From: Oopsacas minuta
Lineage: Eukaryota; Porifera; Hexactinellida; Lyssacinosida; Leucopsacidae
DNA length: 64,000 bases
NCBI GenBank assembly: GCA_024704765.1
Contig: JAKMXF010000319.1
Span: 285,791 to 349,790 of the forward strand
Reading direction: 5' to 3'
The notes under the pieces are model-generated. The model ran no database searches and was not told where the DNA came from. It saw only the letters and a list, made by a program, of their open reading frames with translations. Shown here piece by piece: positions 1-9,167 of this stretch (within the stretch, counting starts at the first letter, position 1; each line of letters opens with the position of its first letter). Both the position numbers and the translations under genes were made by a program.

Positions 1-126
1 TCCTGAAAGAGGTTGTAAAGGACCATGACTTACATAATGCTTAAATATTATGTAATCTTTAGGGGGATCTTCACATGGATCTCTAGACTCAAATTCGATG
101 CAGTTGCATCTTCTTAATCTCTCCAT
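1..126 (-). CDS. Possible 5' end of a gene cut by the window edge
   Basis: Reading the minus strand from an ATG at 126-124, 42 codons stay open to the window edge. The product is rich in Cys, Arg and Pro and contains the string HYVSHGPLQPLSG. That loosely recalls the TTF-type zinc-finger region at the N terminus of some hAT transposases, but this is only a resemblance. It could be the start of a host gene or of a transposase, or a chance open frame. No splice or promoter signal decides between these. Confidence 0.25.
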   Translation of the reverse strand, partial: MERLRRCNCIEFESRDPCEDPPKDYIIFKHYVSHGPLQPLSG

Positions 127-698
127 TTGATAAACAAATAAATTTAATCTAATAAAACAATTTGGGAATACCAATGCATAATATAATAGATAAGTAATTT
201 AATGGTAAATCATAATTTATTCCAGTTCCCAGTACTTGGTTGAAATAGGAACACTACTAAAGGCCGGACAAAAACGTTAGTTCACAATAGGAAGGGGGGG
301 GCAAGTGCCCCCCTTGCCCCCCCATGGCTACGCCACTGAGTGGGACCCCGAAATACGGTCACCTACGGGACCGAGAAAAATGGCCGTAATTTCGGGGTGG
401 CCGTTAAGCGGGGTTCCACTGTATCTGTTTAGTATTCATTCACCAAAACAACAACATATACACATACGTTTGATAAATTCAAAAGTGTGAAAATAAGATT
501 AATCCGGGCATTGGATTTTTCCGGCACAGACTGTGATTTGAGAATTTTTGAACTCATTTTACCGTTGTTTTCCGATCTAATTAGGCTTTACATACATAGA
601 ACATAGCATAGAATTGTTGATGTTATTTATTGATTTATTTATACTCAAAGTGAATGAAGTAACACAAAGGAAGAATTATTCAAAACCTCGATTAAAAC
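127..698. other. Intergenic region with a transposon terminus
   Basis: No convincing gene. Around 290-338 a G-run followed by a C-run can fold back on itself and ends in gctacgccactg (327-338). That is the reverse of CAGTGGCGTAGC, a terminal sequence typical of small DNA transposons; the same string starts at 50131. The partner end was not found, so the element is probably truncated. The remainder (339-698) is AT-rich upstream sequence of the SLCO gene, with no core promoter I can defend. Confidence 0.4.
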
Positions 699-2642
699 AT
701 GTCTCAGACGGAGAAAGTACTCTATAAAGATATTTCAGAAGTACAATTAGACACTTTGGCCAATTCTCATTTGGAAGAAATTCATGATGAAACTGACCTT
801 ATGGAGTACTATGACGGGAAATGTGGTTTATTTAGATTTACACCGAGATGGCTGCAGTTTTTCAACCATCCCAAAGTGTTTTTAATATCTATGAGTTTAT
901 TTATTGGTTTCCAGGGAACCATATCTACTGGGTTTATTGCAGTTGGTCTGTCTAGTATAGAAAAACGCTACGACCTAACGAGTGCGTTATCAGCTGTTGC
1001 AGCAGCCTCGTTTGAAATAGGGGTGATACTGTTCATTCTGTTCACGAGTTATTTCGGAGGGAGGAGTCATAAACCACGAGTACTGGGAGTATCCATGTTT
1101 GTTATGGGTATCGGCTCACTGATATTTGCATCACCTCATTATTTCAGTGGAGAATACAAGTTCAATAAGACTTCAACAGAGTTATGCACCGGCAATTCTA
1201 CATATGAACGTTCATGCACGGATCCACTCTACTTCTTCTATCCGCTATTTATAATAGGTAATATGATAATCGGGTGTGGTGTCAGTACTTTGTATACAGT
1301 AGGTTTAGGATTTATTGATGACAGTACACATCCAAGGTTTTCCCCTATTTACCTAAGTATTGTGGTTATTGTTGGCATATTTGGACATATCGCGGGTTTC
1401 GGATTGGGAGGAGTATTCCTGTCTATTTTTGTAAACCCTCTCACGCCCACAACTCTCACTAGTGATGACCCCCAGTGGGTAGGAGCTTGGTGGTTGGGAT
1501 TTGTGCTAACAGGGATACTCAGTATTATTTGTTCTATTCAATTTTTTCTATACCCCAGACGTTTGAAAGGGTCCAGAGAATATGACAAGCTGAGGAAAGA
1601 ACAACAACCTATTGAGGACCAAGGAGTATCATTTCAGGACGATCACAACATCTCAATTCTCATAATGATAAAAGAATACCCTGTGTATGCTTGGCGTATC
1701 ATAAAGAATCCTACATTCATATTTGTCACATTTGGGATATCTTCCGCTTCATTTGTGATTCAAGGAATGGTGACCTTTCTTCCGAAATATTTTGAGATCC
1801 AATATTCAGTCAGTGCAAGTTTGGCTTCTTATATAATAGGGGCAGTCACCATCCCAGCTGCTGCCTTTGGACTGCTGCTTGGTGGGATAACATTGAGCTT
1901 TTTCAAAAGGTTATCAGTAGAACGATTGGCTCTGTGTGTTTTCCTGCTGACACTGATTGAAATTCTCGCTCCTCCTCTATTTCTAATTGGCTGTAGCACC
2001 AATGAGATCGCTGGAGTCAGTGTAAATTATCAGAACTCCACAGCTAGAACGGATTACCAAATTAATACATTGAATGTGAGTTGTTTCTCATATTGCGGTT
2101 GTGAGGGCACCGATTATCTGCCTGTCTGTTCAGAGAGAGTCACATACTTCTCTCCTTGTCTTACCGGGTGCCCTAATGCGATTGACGATGATGGATATTA
2201 TTCAAACTGTTCCTGTCTCAACAGAAATGTCCAAGCTAAAACTGGAAAGTGTACAGATGATTGTACTATTGAGATTGCTATATCATCTATTTTGTTTTTC
2301 CTCGCAGTAACACTTATCTTCTATAACAATATTCCATTCGTAAAGCTCACTCTCAGATGTGTAGCTGATAAAGATCGAACTATTGCTTTGGGAATACAAT
2401 CGTTTGTATTTCGCCTTTTGGGACAATTACCTGGACCTATTATTGTTGGGACAATTTTCGATTTGAACTGCATTCTTTGGGATGAAACGGACTGTGGAAA
2501 TCGTGGAGCATGTTTAGAGTATGACAGTGTATCTTTAAAGTACTCTGTGGTAGCACTCGTATTTGTTGGAACAACCTTATCAAGTTTCTTCTTTTTTCTC
2601 GCTTGGATCGTCTGGAAATGCAAAAAGATACCAGAAAAATAG
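699..2642 (+). CDS. SLCO: Organic anion transporter polypeptide (SLCO/OATP family)
   Basis: A 647-residue, single-exon member of the solute carrier organic anion family: multi-pass plasma-membrane carriers, with 12 membrane segments in the family, that move amphipathic organic anions such as steroid conjugates. Visible in the sequence are an N-terminal cytosolic tail of about 55 residues, many hydrophobic segments from residue 60 on, and the family signature with GAWW at residues 262-265. A large cysteine-rich loop (Cys 462-522) has Kazal-like spacing (CxC, PVC, SPC, GC), as in the large extracellular loop between membrane segments 9 and 10. Several N-x-S/T sites lie in predicted outer loops. 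The basic C terminus ends at a TAG. The length matches the family, so the gene looks complete. The assignment to the family is firm, but the subfamily and substrate cannot be read. The absence of introns is unusual for this family. Confidence 0.93.
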   Translation: MSQTEKVLYKDISEVQLDTLANSHLEEIHDETDLMEYYDGKCGLFRFTPRWLQFFNHPKVFLISMSLFIGFQGTISTGFIAVGLSSIEKRYDLTSALSAVAAASFEIGVILFILFTSYFGGRSHKPRVLGVSMFVMGIGSLIFASPHYFSGEYKFNKTSTELCTGNSTYERSCTDPLYFFYPLFIIGNMIIGCGVSTLYTVGLGFIDDSTHPRFSPIYLSIVVIVGIFGHIAGFGLGGVFLSIFVNPLTPTTLTSDDPQWVGAWWLGFVLTGILSIICSIQFFLYPRRLKGSREYDKLRKEQQPIEDQGVSFQDDHNISILIMIKEYPVYAWRIIKNPTFIFVTFGISSASFVIQGMVTFLPKYFEIQYSVSASLASYIIGAVTIPAAAFGLLLGGITLSFFKRLSVERLALCVFLLTLIEILAPPLFLIGCSTNEIAGVSVNYQNSTARTDYQINTLNVSCFSYCGCEGTDYLPVCSERVTYFSPCLTGCPNAIDDDGYYSNCSCLNRNVQAKTGKCTDDCTIEIAISSILFFLAVTLIFYNNIPFVKLTLRCVADKDRTIALGIQSFVFRLLGQLPGPIIVGTIFDLNCILWDETDCGNRGACLEYDSVSLKYSVVALVFVGTTLSSFFFFLAWIVWKCKKIPEK

Positions 2643-2787
2643 TAACTATCCTATTATATCATAATTTTCAACACTATATTATTTTTGGACCTTATTCTTT
2701 TCATATTTATACTAAATATTTTCATCTGTATTATTATTCAACTGATTGCCAATAGCTTTAGAACGTATATCCTCGTTACGCAGTATC
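2643..2787. other. 3' flank of SLCO
   Basis: AT-rich DNA after the SLCO stop. It runs directly into a small inverted-repeat element. No gene seen. Confidence 0.4.
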
Positions 2788-3068
2788 CAGGGGCGGATTA
2801 GCCCGGCGAGACACTGGGAAGTTCCCTGTGGGCCGGTTTGATTGGGGTCGTAGTGTTTGCAGCGACCCTAACAGGGGATTTTTGTTTTTAAATCTCCACG
2901 TGAGTCCTAGTGTTTGTTTCACCCATACTTGACAAACTTTGCCAAACATACCCCAGAACAAAATCCAGAAATGTCCAGGATTTTGTAAAAAACCATCTGG
3001 TTACCCTAGCTATGGGCCGTTATTGAGAGCTTTTTCCAGGGCTGCAGCGAGACGCTAATCCGCCCCTG
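2788..3068. mobile_element. hAT-like MITE, 281 bp
   Basis: The ends are inverted repeats: CAGGGGCGGATTAGC on the left and GCTAATCCGCCCCTG on the right, a perfect 15-bp pair. No transposase lies between them. The CAGGG...GGATTA terminus is like that of the full hAT element at 43942-46778, so this is probably a non-autonomous hAT derivative. An obvious 8-bp target duplication is not visible in the flanks. Confidence 0.72.
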
Positions 3069-3165
3069 TCCATGTACCATGGGATTCATGGCAATTCTTT
3101 TATAATTTGTAGGGTAAACTCTCATTGTAGAGAAGTGGTCGTGACTTCAGTTTCATTTCTATATA

Positions 3166-3345
3166 CAGTAGAACCTCGTTAATACGTACACCAAGGGATC
3201 GTAAAGATTTGTACTCATCCGGAGTACGTATTAACAGGAGTAAAAACAATTGAATTTCCATTGTACAGACTAAAATTGTGTAAAATTCTGTTCGTCTTAA
3301 CCGGAAATTCGTATTAAATGTGTTCGTATTAACGAAGTTTCACTG
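3166..3345. mobile_element. pogo/Tigger-like MITE, 180 bp
   Basis: Terminal inverted repeats read CAGTAGAACCTCGTTAATAC at the left and, reversed, CAGTGAAACTTCGTTAATAC at the right. TA dinucleotides flank both ends (3164-3165 and 3346-3347), as expected for Tc1/mariner/pogo insertion. There is no coding capacity. It is a different family from the longer Tigger-like elements inside the NHL array. Confidence 0.75.
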
Positions 3346-4099
3346 TACGTGATATTTTATTGTAAGCGAAGTAAAATCGATAATTTTCCAGAACACTTCG
3401 TTATAACAGGAGTCTAATATATATATTTGTGAGAATCGGATTCAGCGAATTCAATAATTTGATCCAGTTCTATTCAATTATATTTATTTCGCCATAATTG
3501 CCAAGTCTCACTTTTCCTAAGTGAGACTCACGTATTTTAACACAATCTCACTGTCATTTTTACCTTCTCACTTTAGAATTCCTGAGGAAATGGAAATTAA
3601 TATAGTATAGTAATTCAATGAATACACTCAGGGGCGGTACACCGGTGCGGCGTCGACGTTGCGGTTGGTTAAAGTGCACACTGAACATCTAAACGGTGCT
3701 TAAGACTTGAGTTACTTTACTTTTTTCGCCTTTAGGGGTGCGTCATCAACACCTTGTCATTTTTTCTCTCATTTTTAAAATTTTCAGGTTATCCTCAGAC
3801 AAGTGTGCTTCATTATTCCATCAAAATAGTAATCTAGTGTTATACATTTTCGCAATCTACAGCAACCATAGTAATTATTTGGAATTTATAATCCATGGTA
3901 TATGCGTATAGCGTATCGAAATGAGACAATATGAACCAGAATTGTTTAGATACCGTATTGTGCACATGTCTTACGAATTTTATCAGTTTGCATTCACTAA
4001 ATTCGCCGTTTTGTACTAAAAGCTGATTATGTCCATCTGTAATTATGACGTCATAATTCACACTTTTTATTATTCCTTGAAGTTAAAAATACGTCACCA
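3346..4099. other. Intergenic, no gene recognised
   Basis: AT-rich sequence with short open frames that look accidental. A possible single transposon end, CAGGGGCGGTACACCGGTGC, starts at 3629, but no matching partner was found. Confidence 0.3.
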
Positions 4100-4248
4100 C
4101 AGGGCCGTAGGAGCCGGTGCGGCAGGTGCGGTGCTCGCCGCACTAATAATTCAGAATTTCTATTATTATTTATGGTCAGATGTGATGAATGCCGCTCCAA
4201 TACAATGTACCTCGCCGTACCAATAATTCTTTGCTTCCTACGACCCTG
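4100..4248. mobile_element. Short inverted-repeat element, 149 bp
   Basis: The left end is CAGGGCCGTAGGA and the right end is TCCTACGACCCTG, inverted with one mismatch. GC-rich subterminal stretches near both ends stand out from the AT-rich surroundings. Both sides are flanked by CACCA, a plausible 5-bp target duplication. This is a non-autonomous DNA transposon; its superfamily is uncertain. Confidence 0.68.
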
Positions 4249-5721
4249 CACCATATTGGGGCACATTTAGTTATCATTGTGGCAAGTATTCGTCCATTTC
4301 GGGAAATATACACTGCCAAAACCTCGAAAATATCAGTAATATTATATAGGAATCCGAAAAAGCACAAGGATATACTATAGACAAGCACAACACACAGTAA
4401 ATGAAACCTTTGTACATAGGAATTACGCGTGAACAAGTATTTAAGAACATTCCTAACGGTTGGCAAAAACTATAATCGAGCAGAAAACCCGAGTTTATGC
4501 CCTTGTATTATTGTTTCAAAGAATCAATCTTTGGAATCGTTCTTCTAAATATTGTATAATTGCACGAACCGTTGAACTTTGTTACACTTGCGTACGAAAA
4601 CTGTTTGAATGAGTGGCGTAAAATTCTGAGATTTTTCTAGATCGTATTAATTAATGAGAATACAGGCCAAATCCAATTGATATAATATTCCTCATAAATA
4701 TATATATTTAGCATAAAACGTGAAGAATTTGGTAGTAAAATTCGAAATCCGCAAAAAATACAACAAACCTGTCAAAAATGGAGAAAGGCGATCGTACACG
4801 AGTTAGTTTATACTGTACTATAATCGTATGAATAATAAACTTGATCATCGTGAGCAAAACTATAACAAATTGATGTACATATTACTACTAATTCACCACT
4901 AACAACTATGCAAGTATTCTATATATAATTCAAGTAACGTTACTGTTGCTTATATCATCAATGGAATGGAAACGCAGAATTTGTCCTACACTGTATTGAA
5001 GCAGGGGATATGAGCATTTAATACACTAATTGGATAGGTGTTGTGGCTTTTCATGGCATTATCGTTGAACCTTGGCCTTGAGAGTTGGCTGGAAGTTTCC
5101 TTGACCCCCACCTACGTGTTGTGAGTGCGTTTGTAACTCACTAAGAAGGTGATTGGATTGGTATTTATTTGGATTATCTAACTGGAATGCTTTACCCGAG
5201 AATATTAGCATTTGGGTACATTAGTAGGACAAATTCCTATCTATATATTGATGTAGGACAAAATCCTTTTAAACTCATTGTAAGACAATTTCCGGCTACC
5301 CAATGGAATCTATTGCTTAGAACAACCCTTGCTTCCAACCAATGAATAGCATGAAATGATAAACACAACACAGCTGAATTTAGCCATTATTATGGGTTCC
5401 TAGTCGCAGTCAAACATACAACTGACTGATTAAATCCCTCTTCATCAGTGGGGGTATATTCTGTAAGGGGAACTCCTTGTATCCCCGATGTGTCCCATCA
5501 ACCTTTACGATTAGAGTGTCGTTTTGACATCAGCTGTTTTAATTTCTGGTTTTTCGCAGTCATATTTGTGCCTTTTAATGAAAAGTTATTTTGACATTAG
5601 CCTGATTAGATATTTTATCGATATGGGTTTATATGTAAGATCGTATTGTAGTATCACAAACTGAATCTTAATCCATGCGACATCCTAATCAATATGGATA
5701 ACACCTAACGTTATATTCCTA
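4249..5721. other. Long intergenic stretch without recognised features
   Basis: About 1.5 kb of AT-rich DNA. Open frames are short and low-complexity, and I could not assign any of them or see a clear repeat. Confidence 0.3.
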
Positions 5722-6158
5722 TATAAGCTACCAGAACTACCAATGATAAAGCGAGTAGGTCAGGTAGGATCTGGTAGTGAAGAGTTCAATCATCCTAGAC
5801 AACCCGCCATTTCTCCCTATCAACATCTATATGTGCCAGATTATATTAACAACAGACTCCGAATCCTGACAACTAATCTGGTATTCAATGACTCGTTACA
5901 CCACGAAACCATGACTGCACCTGTTGATCTAAAGTTCACAAACGATGAAATGTTTGTGTTGAGCTCTAAAGACACTGTGTGTATACATGTGTTTACTCTT
6001 TCAGGAGAGAAGCCCCGCTCCTTACTTACCGGAGGAATAGGAAAGCAAGTTGGAGAGCATGGTTCATGACAACATTATGATTAGAGACTTCTCAGCTCAC
6101 AAAATTAAAGTATTCTCCTCAGAAGGAGACCTCCTACACACGATAGGACAGAGAGAGG
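5722..6158 (+). pseudogene. Relic of a coiled-coil/NHL gene (propeller part)
   Basis: The frame from 5722 reads like the middle of the array genes: a Y-x-L-E-L stretch leading to 'IKRVGQVGSGS' (compare IKSVG..GSG in the array), then blade-like patterns ending in NNRLRIL and CIHVFTLSGE. The frame breaks after 6060. A shifted frame from about 6062 continues with an NHL blade ending KIKVFSSEGDLLHTIG. There is no coiled-coil start. Divergence from the six intact genes is high, so this is an old copy or a remnant of a related gene, not a recent array member. Confidence 0.7.
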
Positions 6159-6412
6159 ACATGAAGCTTCAATGTTTAACTACCCTAATAAAACTGATTT
6201 GTGTGTTTCTGAAAACGTAAATTTCGGTTTACAAATATTTTCTGCTTTATTTCACTTTTTCTACATACCAAAAATTGTATTTTGAAATTCAATATTATAC
6301 ATTTAGATTTACTGATTACATAGCTGTGACCTTAGTGAATATTTGTACAAAGGGGACAAGGACAGAGGGTAGATAATTCGCGAATTCACCAAATTCGTAT
6401 TCGCACTGCAAC
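6159..6412. other. AT-rich intergenic DNA
   Basis: Downstream of the NHL relic; nothing recognised. Confidence 0.3.
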
Positions 6413-6460
6413 GATATACACATAGTGATACACATAGTGATACACATAGTGATACACATG
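6413..6460. repeat. Tandem repeat, 12-bp unit
   Basis: The unit gatacacatagt is repeated about four times head to tail. Confidence 0.85.
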
Positions 6461-6528
6461 TACATCTACCTATCTGTCTATACTAGTAAAACGCATTTAA
6501 TCTATATATTTGTATGTGTATGTATGTA

Positions 6529-6585
6529 TAGACGAGCCTTTGGCTCGTCGCTTCGCGATGAACTCGGCGCATTGCGCCTCGAGGT
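6529..6585. repeat. GC-rich cluster of tiny hairpins
   Basis: In an AT-rich region, three consecutive palindromes occur: GAGCCTTTGGCTC, cgtcgcttcgcgatg and GGCGCATTGCGCC. A similar cluster occurs near 54583. Function unknown; it may be part of a dispersed repeat. Confidence 0.5.
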
Positions 6586-6619
6586 ATCCATTATTCTCCG
6601 AATTAACCCTTTGAGTATT

Positions 6620-7075
6620 ACAATATGCTTACTTACCCCTGTGTAGCCGTTTAGAGCAAGCCTGTATGTATATTTTGAGATTACGATAATTTGTTCAGTT
6701 TATATTCATAAAAACAACTATAGATTTACATATGAGAAACTTGAAAATGCGAAATTCGGATTTAGCGTACTTAGTTACCCCTAGGTAGCCATTTAGAGCA
6801 AGCCTGGACGTATATTTTGAGATTTGGATAATTTGTTTACCTTATCTTCATAAAAACAACAACAAATTTACATATGATTAATCCAAAAGTGTGAAAATCG
6901 GGTTCAGCATGTTCGATATATTTAGTGAAGTTTTACTAAATTCTATTTACTTCCTTGATAAACACGATAAATACATAGTTATGCAATTGCATACCGTAAA
7001 TCCTTCCTTGACAACGGACAAACATACAAACAACACTTGAGATTTAATAATATAGATATATATATGTTTGTATGT
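6620..7075 (+). repeat. Dispersed repeat, copy also in the ARFGEF intron
   Basis: Two imperfect direct repeats of about 130 bp begin with ttacccctgtgtagccgttt and ttacccctaggtagccattt. They are followed by a segment with aagtgtgaaaatcgg and the string ccttgacaacggacaaacat, then gatttaataatatagat. A diverged reversed copy lies at about 59281-59560, and a short piece lies at 43996-44046. No coding sequence; the class (SINE, LINE 3' end or Helitron-like) is unknown. Confidence 0.55.
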
Positions 7076-7302
7076 CTAGAATTGATTGAAGAAACTGGAG
7101 GACCCTCAGGGCTGATTTTTGGATACAGGGGTATTTCTGGCCTGGCTCGGAAAATTTCATAATTTCTTAATACCCGAGGCACCAAGTGCCGAGATTACTA
7201 ACCAAGAGCGGCATAGCATCTCGAGTGTCACCAGCGAAGGCAATTGAATGTAATTTGGATGGACCATGGATAATAAAATCTTAAAATTTTAACTATTCTG
7301 TG

Positions 7303-7697
7303 AAGGGGTCGCGTCGTTAGTCCAAATATCAAAATCGGCATTAGTCCAAATTTTTGGTGATGTTTGCGTGAGTTGGATCTGGAGCAGGCTGTGAGTTGCT
7401 GAGAGTATTTAGAGCTCATGTTGGAAAGTTCTAGAATTGGCATTTTCATGGATTATCTAGCTAGATTGGCTTGAGCTGAGAAGATGAGTATTTTAGTAGA
7501 CTATTTGGATAACTGGTGTGGTGTTTGATTGGATTCGAGTTGGATCTGGAGCAGGCTGAGAATATTTAGATTCAAAACAACAAAAGTACATGACTATATT
7601 CCTCGCGACGAAATTTCCCCATGATTACACGTATTCGATCACCAAAAATTGGGACTAATGCCGATTTTGATATTTTGACTAACGCTTGCGCCCCTCT
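7303..7697. mobile_element. Inverted-repeat element, 395 bp
   Basis: Arms of about 58 bp (7303-7361 and 7638-7697) are reverse complements with few mismatches; both contain atatcaaaatcggcattagt on one strand. The interior holds two copies of gttggatctggagcaggctg (7375-7394 and 7539-7558). No open frame of note. It is probably a non-autonomous transposon, and the superfamily is not identifiable. Confidence 0.6.
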
Positions 7698-7933
7698 GAT
7701 TCGATGCACGTTGTGCCGAGTATACAGACTACAATAAAATGGGACAGTTAGCGGGACGTCCCGCTTTTTCGGACATGTGTTGCGGTCCACTATGGCTAAG
7801 TCCCGCCAAAACTTGCACAAACCCTTCATTTGTCCCAATTTTTTGTAGTCCAGTATAATACAAATATGCTACGTCCCGCGATGTCCCGCTAAATTACCTC
7901 CTTCCATTCCGCTTTTATTTCAATCTAGCATAA
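7698..7933. other. 5' flank of RER1
   Basis: Several gtcccgc motifs recur in both orientations. No coding sequence and no promoter element I can defend. Confidence 0.3.
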
Positions 7934-8554
7934 ATGAATACTATCAGTTTGGATGACGATAGGGAGGGACCTCAAGATACAGGACCTTCATCACTCGTAC
8001 CCTCCCGGATAACTTCGTTATACCGGCGTTATCAACACACATTAGACTCAACAGTACCACACCGTTTACTACGCTGGTGTTCTCTTATAGTTATAACCAC
8101 CATCTATGCTCTTAGGATCCTATACATACAGGGATGGCATATAGTCAGCTATGCACTTGCTATATACCTATTGAATCTATTTATTTTGTTTCTCTCACCA
8201 AAGATAGACCCTGGGATGGATGAGTGGGATTTAGAAGATGAGTGGGGAGAGTCAGAAGCTCCACAGCTACCAATCACATCTAATCAAGAGTTCCGTCCGT
8301 TTATCCGTCGATTACCAGAGTTCAAATTCTGGCTCTCGTCTATCAAAGCTTTTCTAATAGCTTTCATTTGTACTTTTTTCTCTATCTTCAATATACCTGT
8401 ATTCTGGCCAATTCTAGTGATATATTTTATCATCCTATTCGCACTGACAATGAAGCGACAGATTCGTCACATGATAAGATACAGATATTTGCCTTTTACA
8501 CATGGTAAAGCTGTCTATAAAGGTAAAGAAGAGAAGAGAGCAGCAACAAACTAA
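7934..8554 (+). CDS. RER1: RER1, ER-Golgi retrieval receptor
   Basis: A single-exon ORF of 206 residues with the whole RER1 architecture. A short acidic cytosolic N terminus is followed by RRYQHTLDSTVPHRLLRW. Two membrane segments lie at about residues 44-88, then an acidic loop with GMDEWDLEDEW. The conserved RPFIRRLPEFKFW stretch leads into a second pair of membrane segments (about 135-178) and a basic tail. RER1 is a Golgi membrane protein that recognises transmembrane segments of escaped ER proteins and unassembled subunits and returns them in COPI vesicles. Length agrees with the family (about 196 in human). The first ATG fits. Intronless here. RER1 is unrelated to its NHL neighbours. 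Confidence 0.96.
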   Translation: MNTISLDDDREGPQDTGPSSLVPSRITSLYRRYQHTLDSTVPHRLLRWCSLIVITTIYALRILYIQGWHIVSYALAIYLLNLFILFLSPKIDPGMDEWDLEDEWGESEAPQLPITSNQEFRPFIRRLPEFKFWLSSIKAFLIAFICTFFSIFNIPVFWPILVIYFIILFALTMKRQIRHMIRYRYLPFTHGKAVYKGKEEKRAATN

Positions 8555-9167
8555 CCACTTCATATTCATCAGTATATCTGCTCCAATCTAAAATATCAGT
8601 ATGATTTGACTAATATATTGTTTGTGTTGACATTATTGACATTAGCTGTCTTTTAGCTTCCACTCAGGTTAATTAATTTTAGGTAATTGTACTTGGCAGC
8701 TGATTTGTATTATTTAATGTATATACATGTAATTTAGTTCAAATTCAATAATATATACTCTCTCTATCATCTGCAATGATAGTAATTACTTAAGATTGCA
8801 TAGTACTTACAGTAGAACTCGGCAGAAGACGGACACTCGGTTAGTACTTACTTTTCTCCCAAACAGATACGACATGTCCCTAACACCAATGTAGCGAGTA
8901 TTGGGGTCAACGCAAATTAGCGTGATTGTCGCGCGAAGCGCTGTCCCAAGCATTGAGGACTTGATTTCGATTTTGGCAATGTGATAACACTCGTACTGTG
9001 CCGTGGCTAAAATATGGGACGTAAGGTTATGGTAGCCTCCTAAATATATCACCCAAAGTGTATAACTTTATGCTTCATGCATTCTATGCTATTCCTACTA
9101 TCGATATCTTAGAGGAGAAATATTCAGAGGATATTATTGAGAATTATCAAATTGAACAGACAAAGAA
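8555..9167. other. RER1 3' flank and putative promoter of NHL copy 1
   Basis: A pogo-like terminus, CAGTAGAACTCGG, lies at 8811-8823 without a clear partner. From about 9013 to 9070 the sequence resembles the X module found at 12480-12960 and 47870-48340 (shared acgt..ggtta.., gcctcc, caaagtgtataact). This suggests the segment is the promoter of copy 1. Copy 1 lacks the longer leader of copies 2-6 and shares only the last 40 or so bases before the ATG with them. Confidence 0.45.

Noticed and set aside
305-490. 61-codon ORF upstream of SLCO
   Set aside because: Lies in a transposon terminus with a G/C run; low-complexity start, no protein-like pattern.
2321-2623. 100-codon minus-strand ORF within SLCO
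   Set aside because: Overlaps the well-supported transporter and has no recognisable domain.
4029-4466. Overlapping ORFs on both strands at 4.0-4.5 kb
   Set aside because: Short, overlap a 149-bp non-coding element, and composition is random.
6413-6460. Short direct repeats as a CRISPR array
   Set aside because: Simple 12-bp tandem repeat without spacers in an animal genome.
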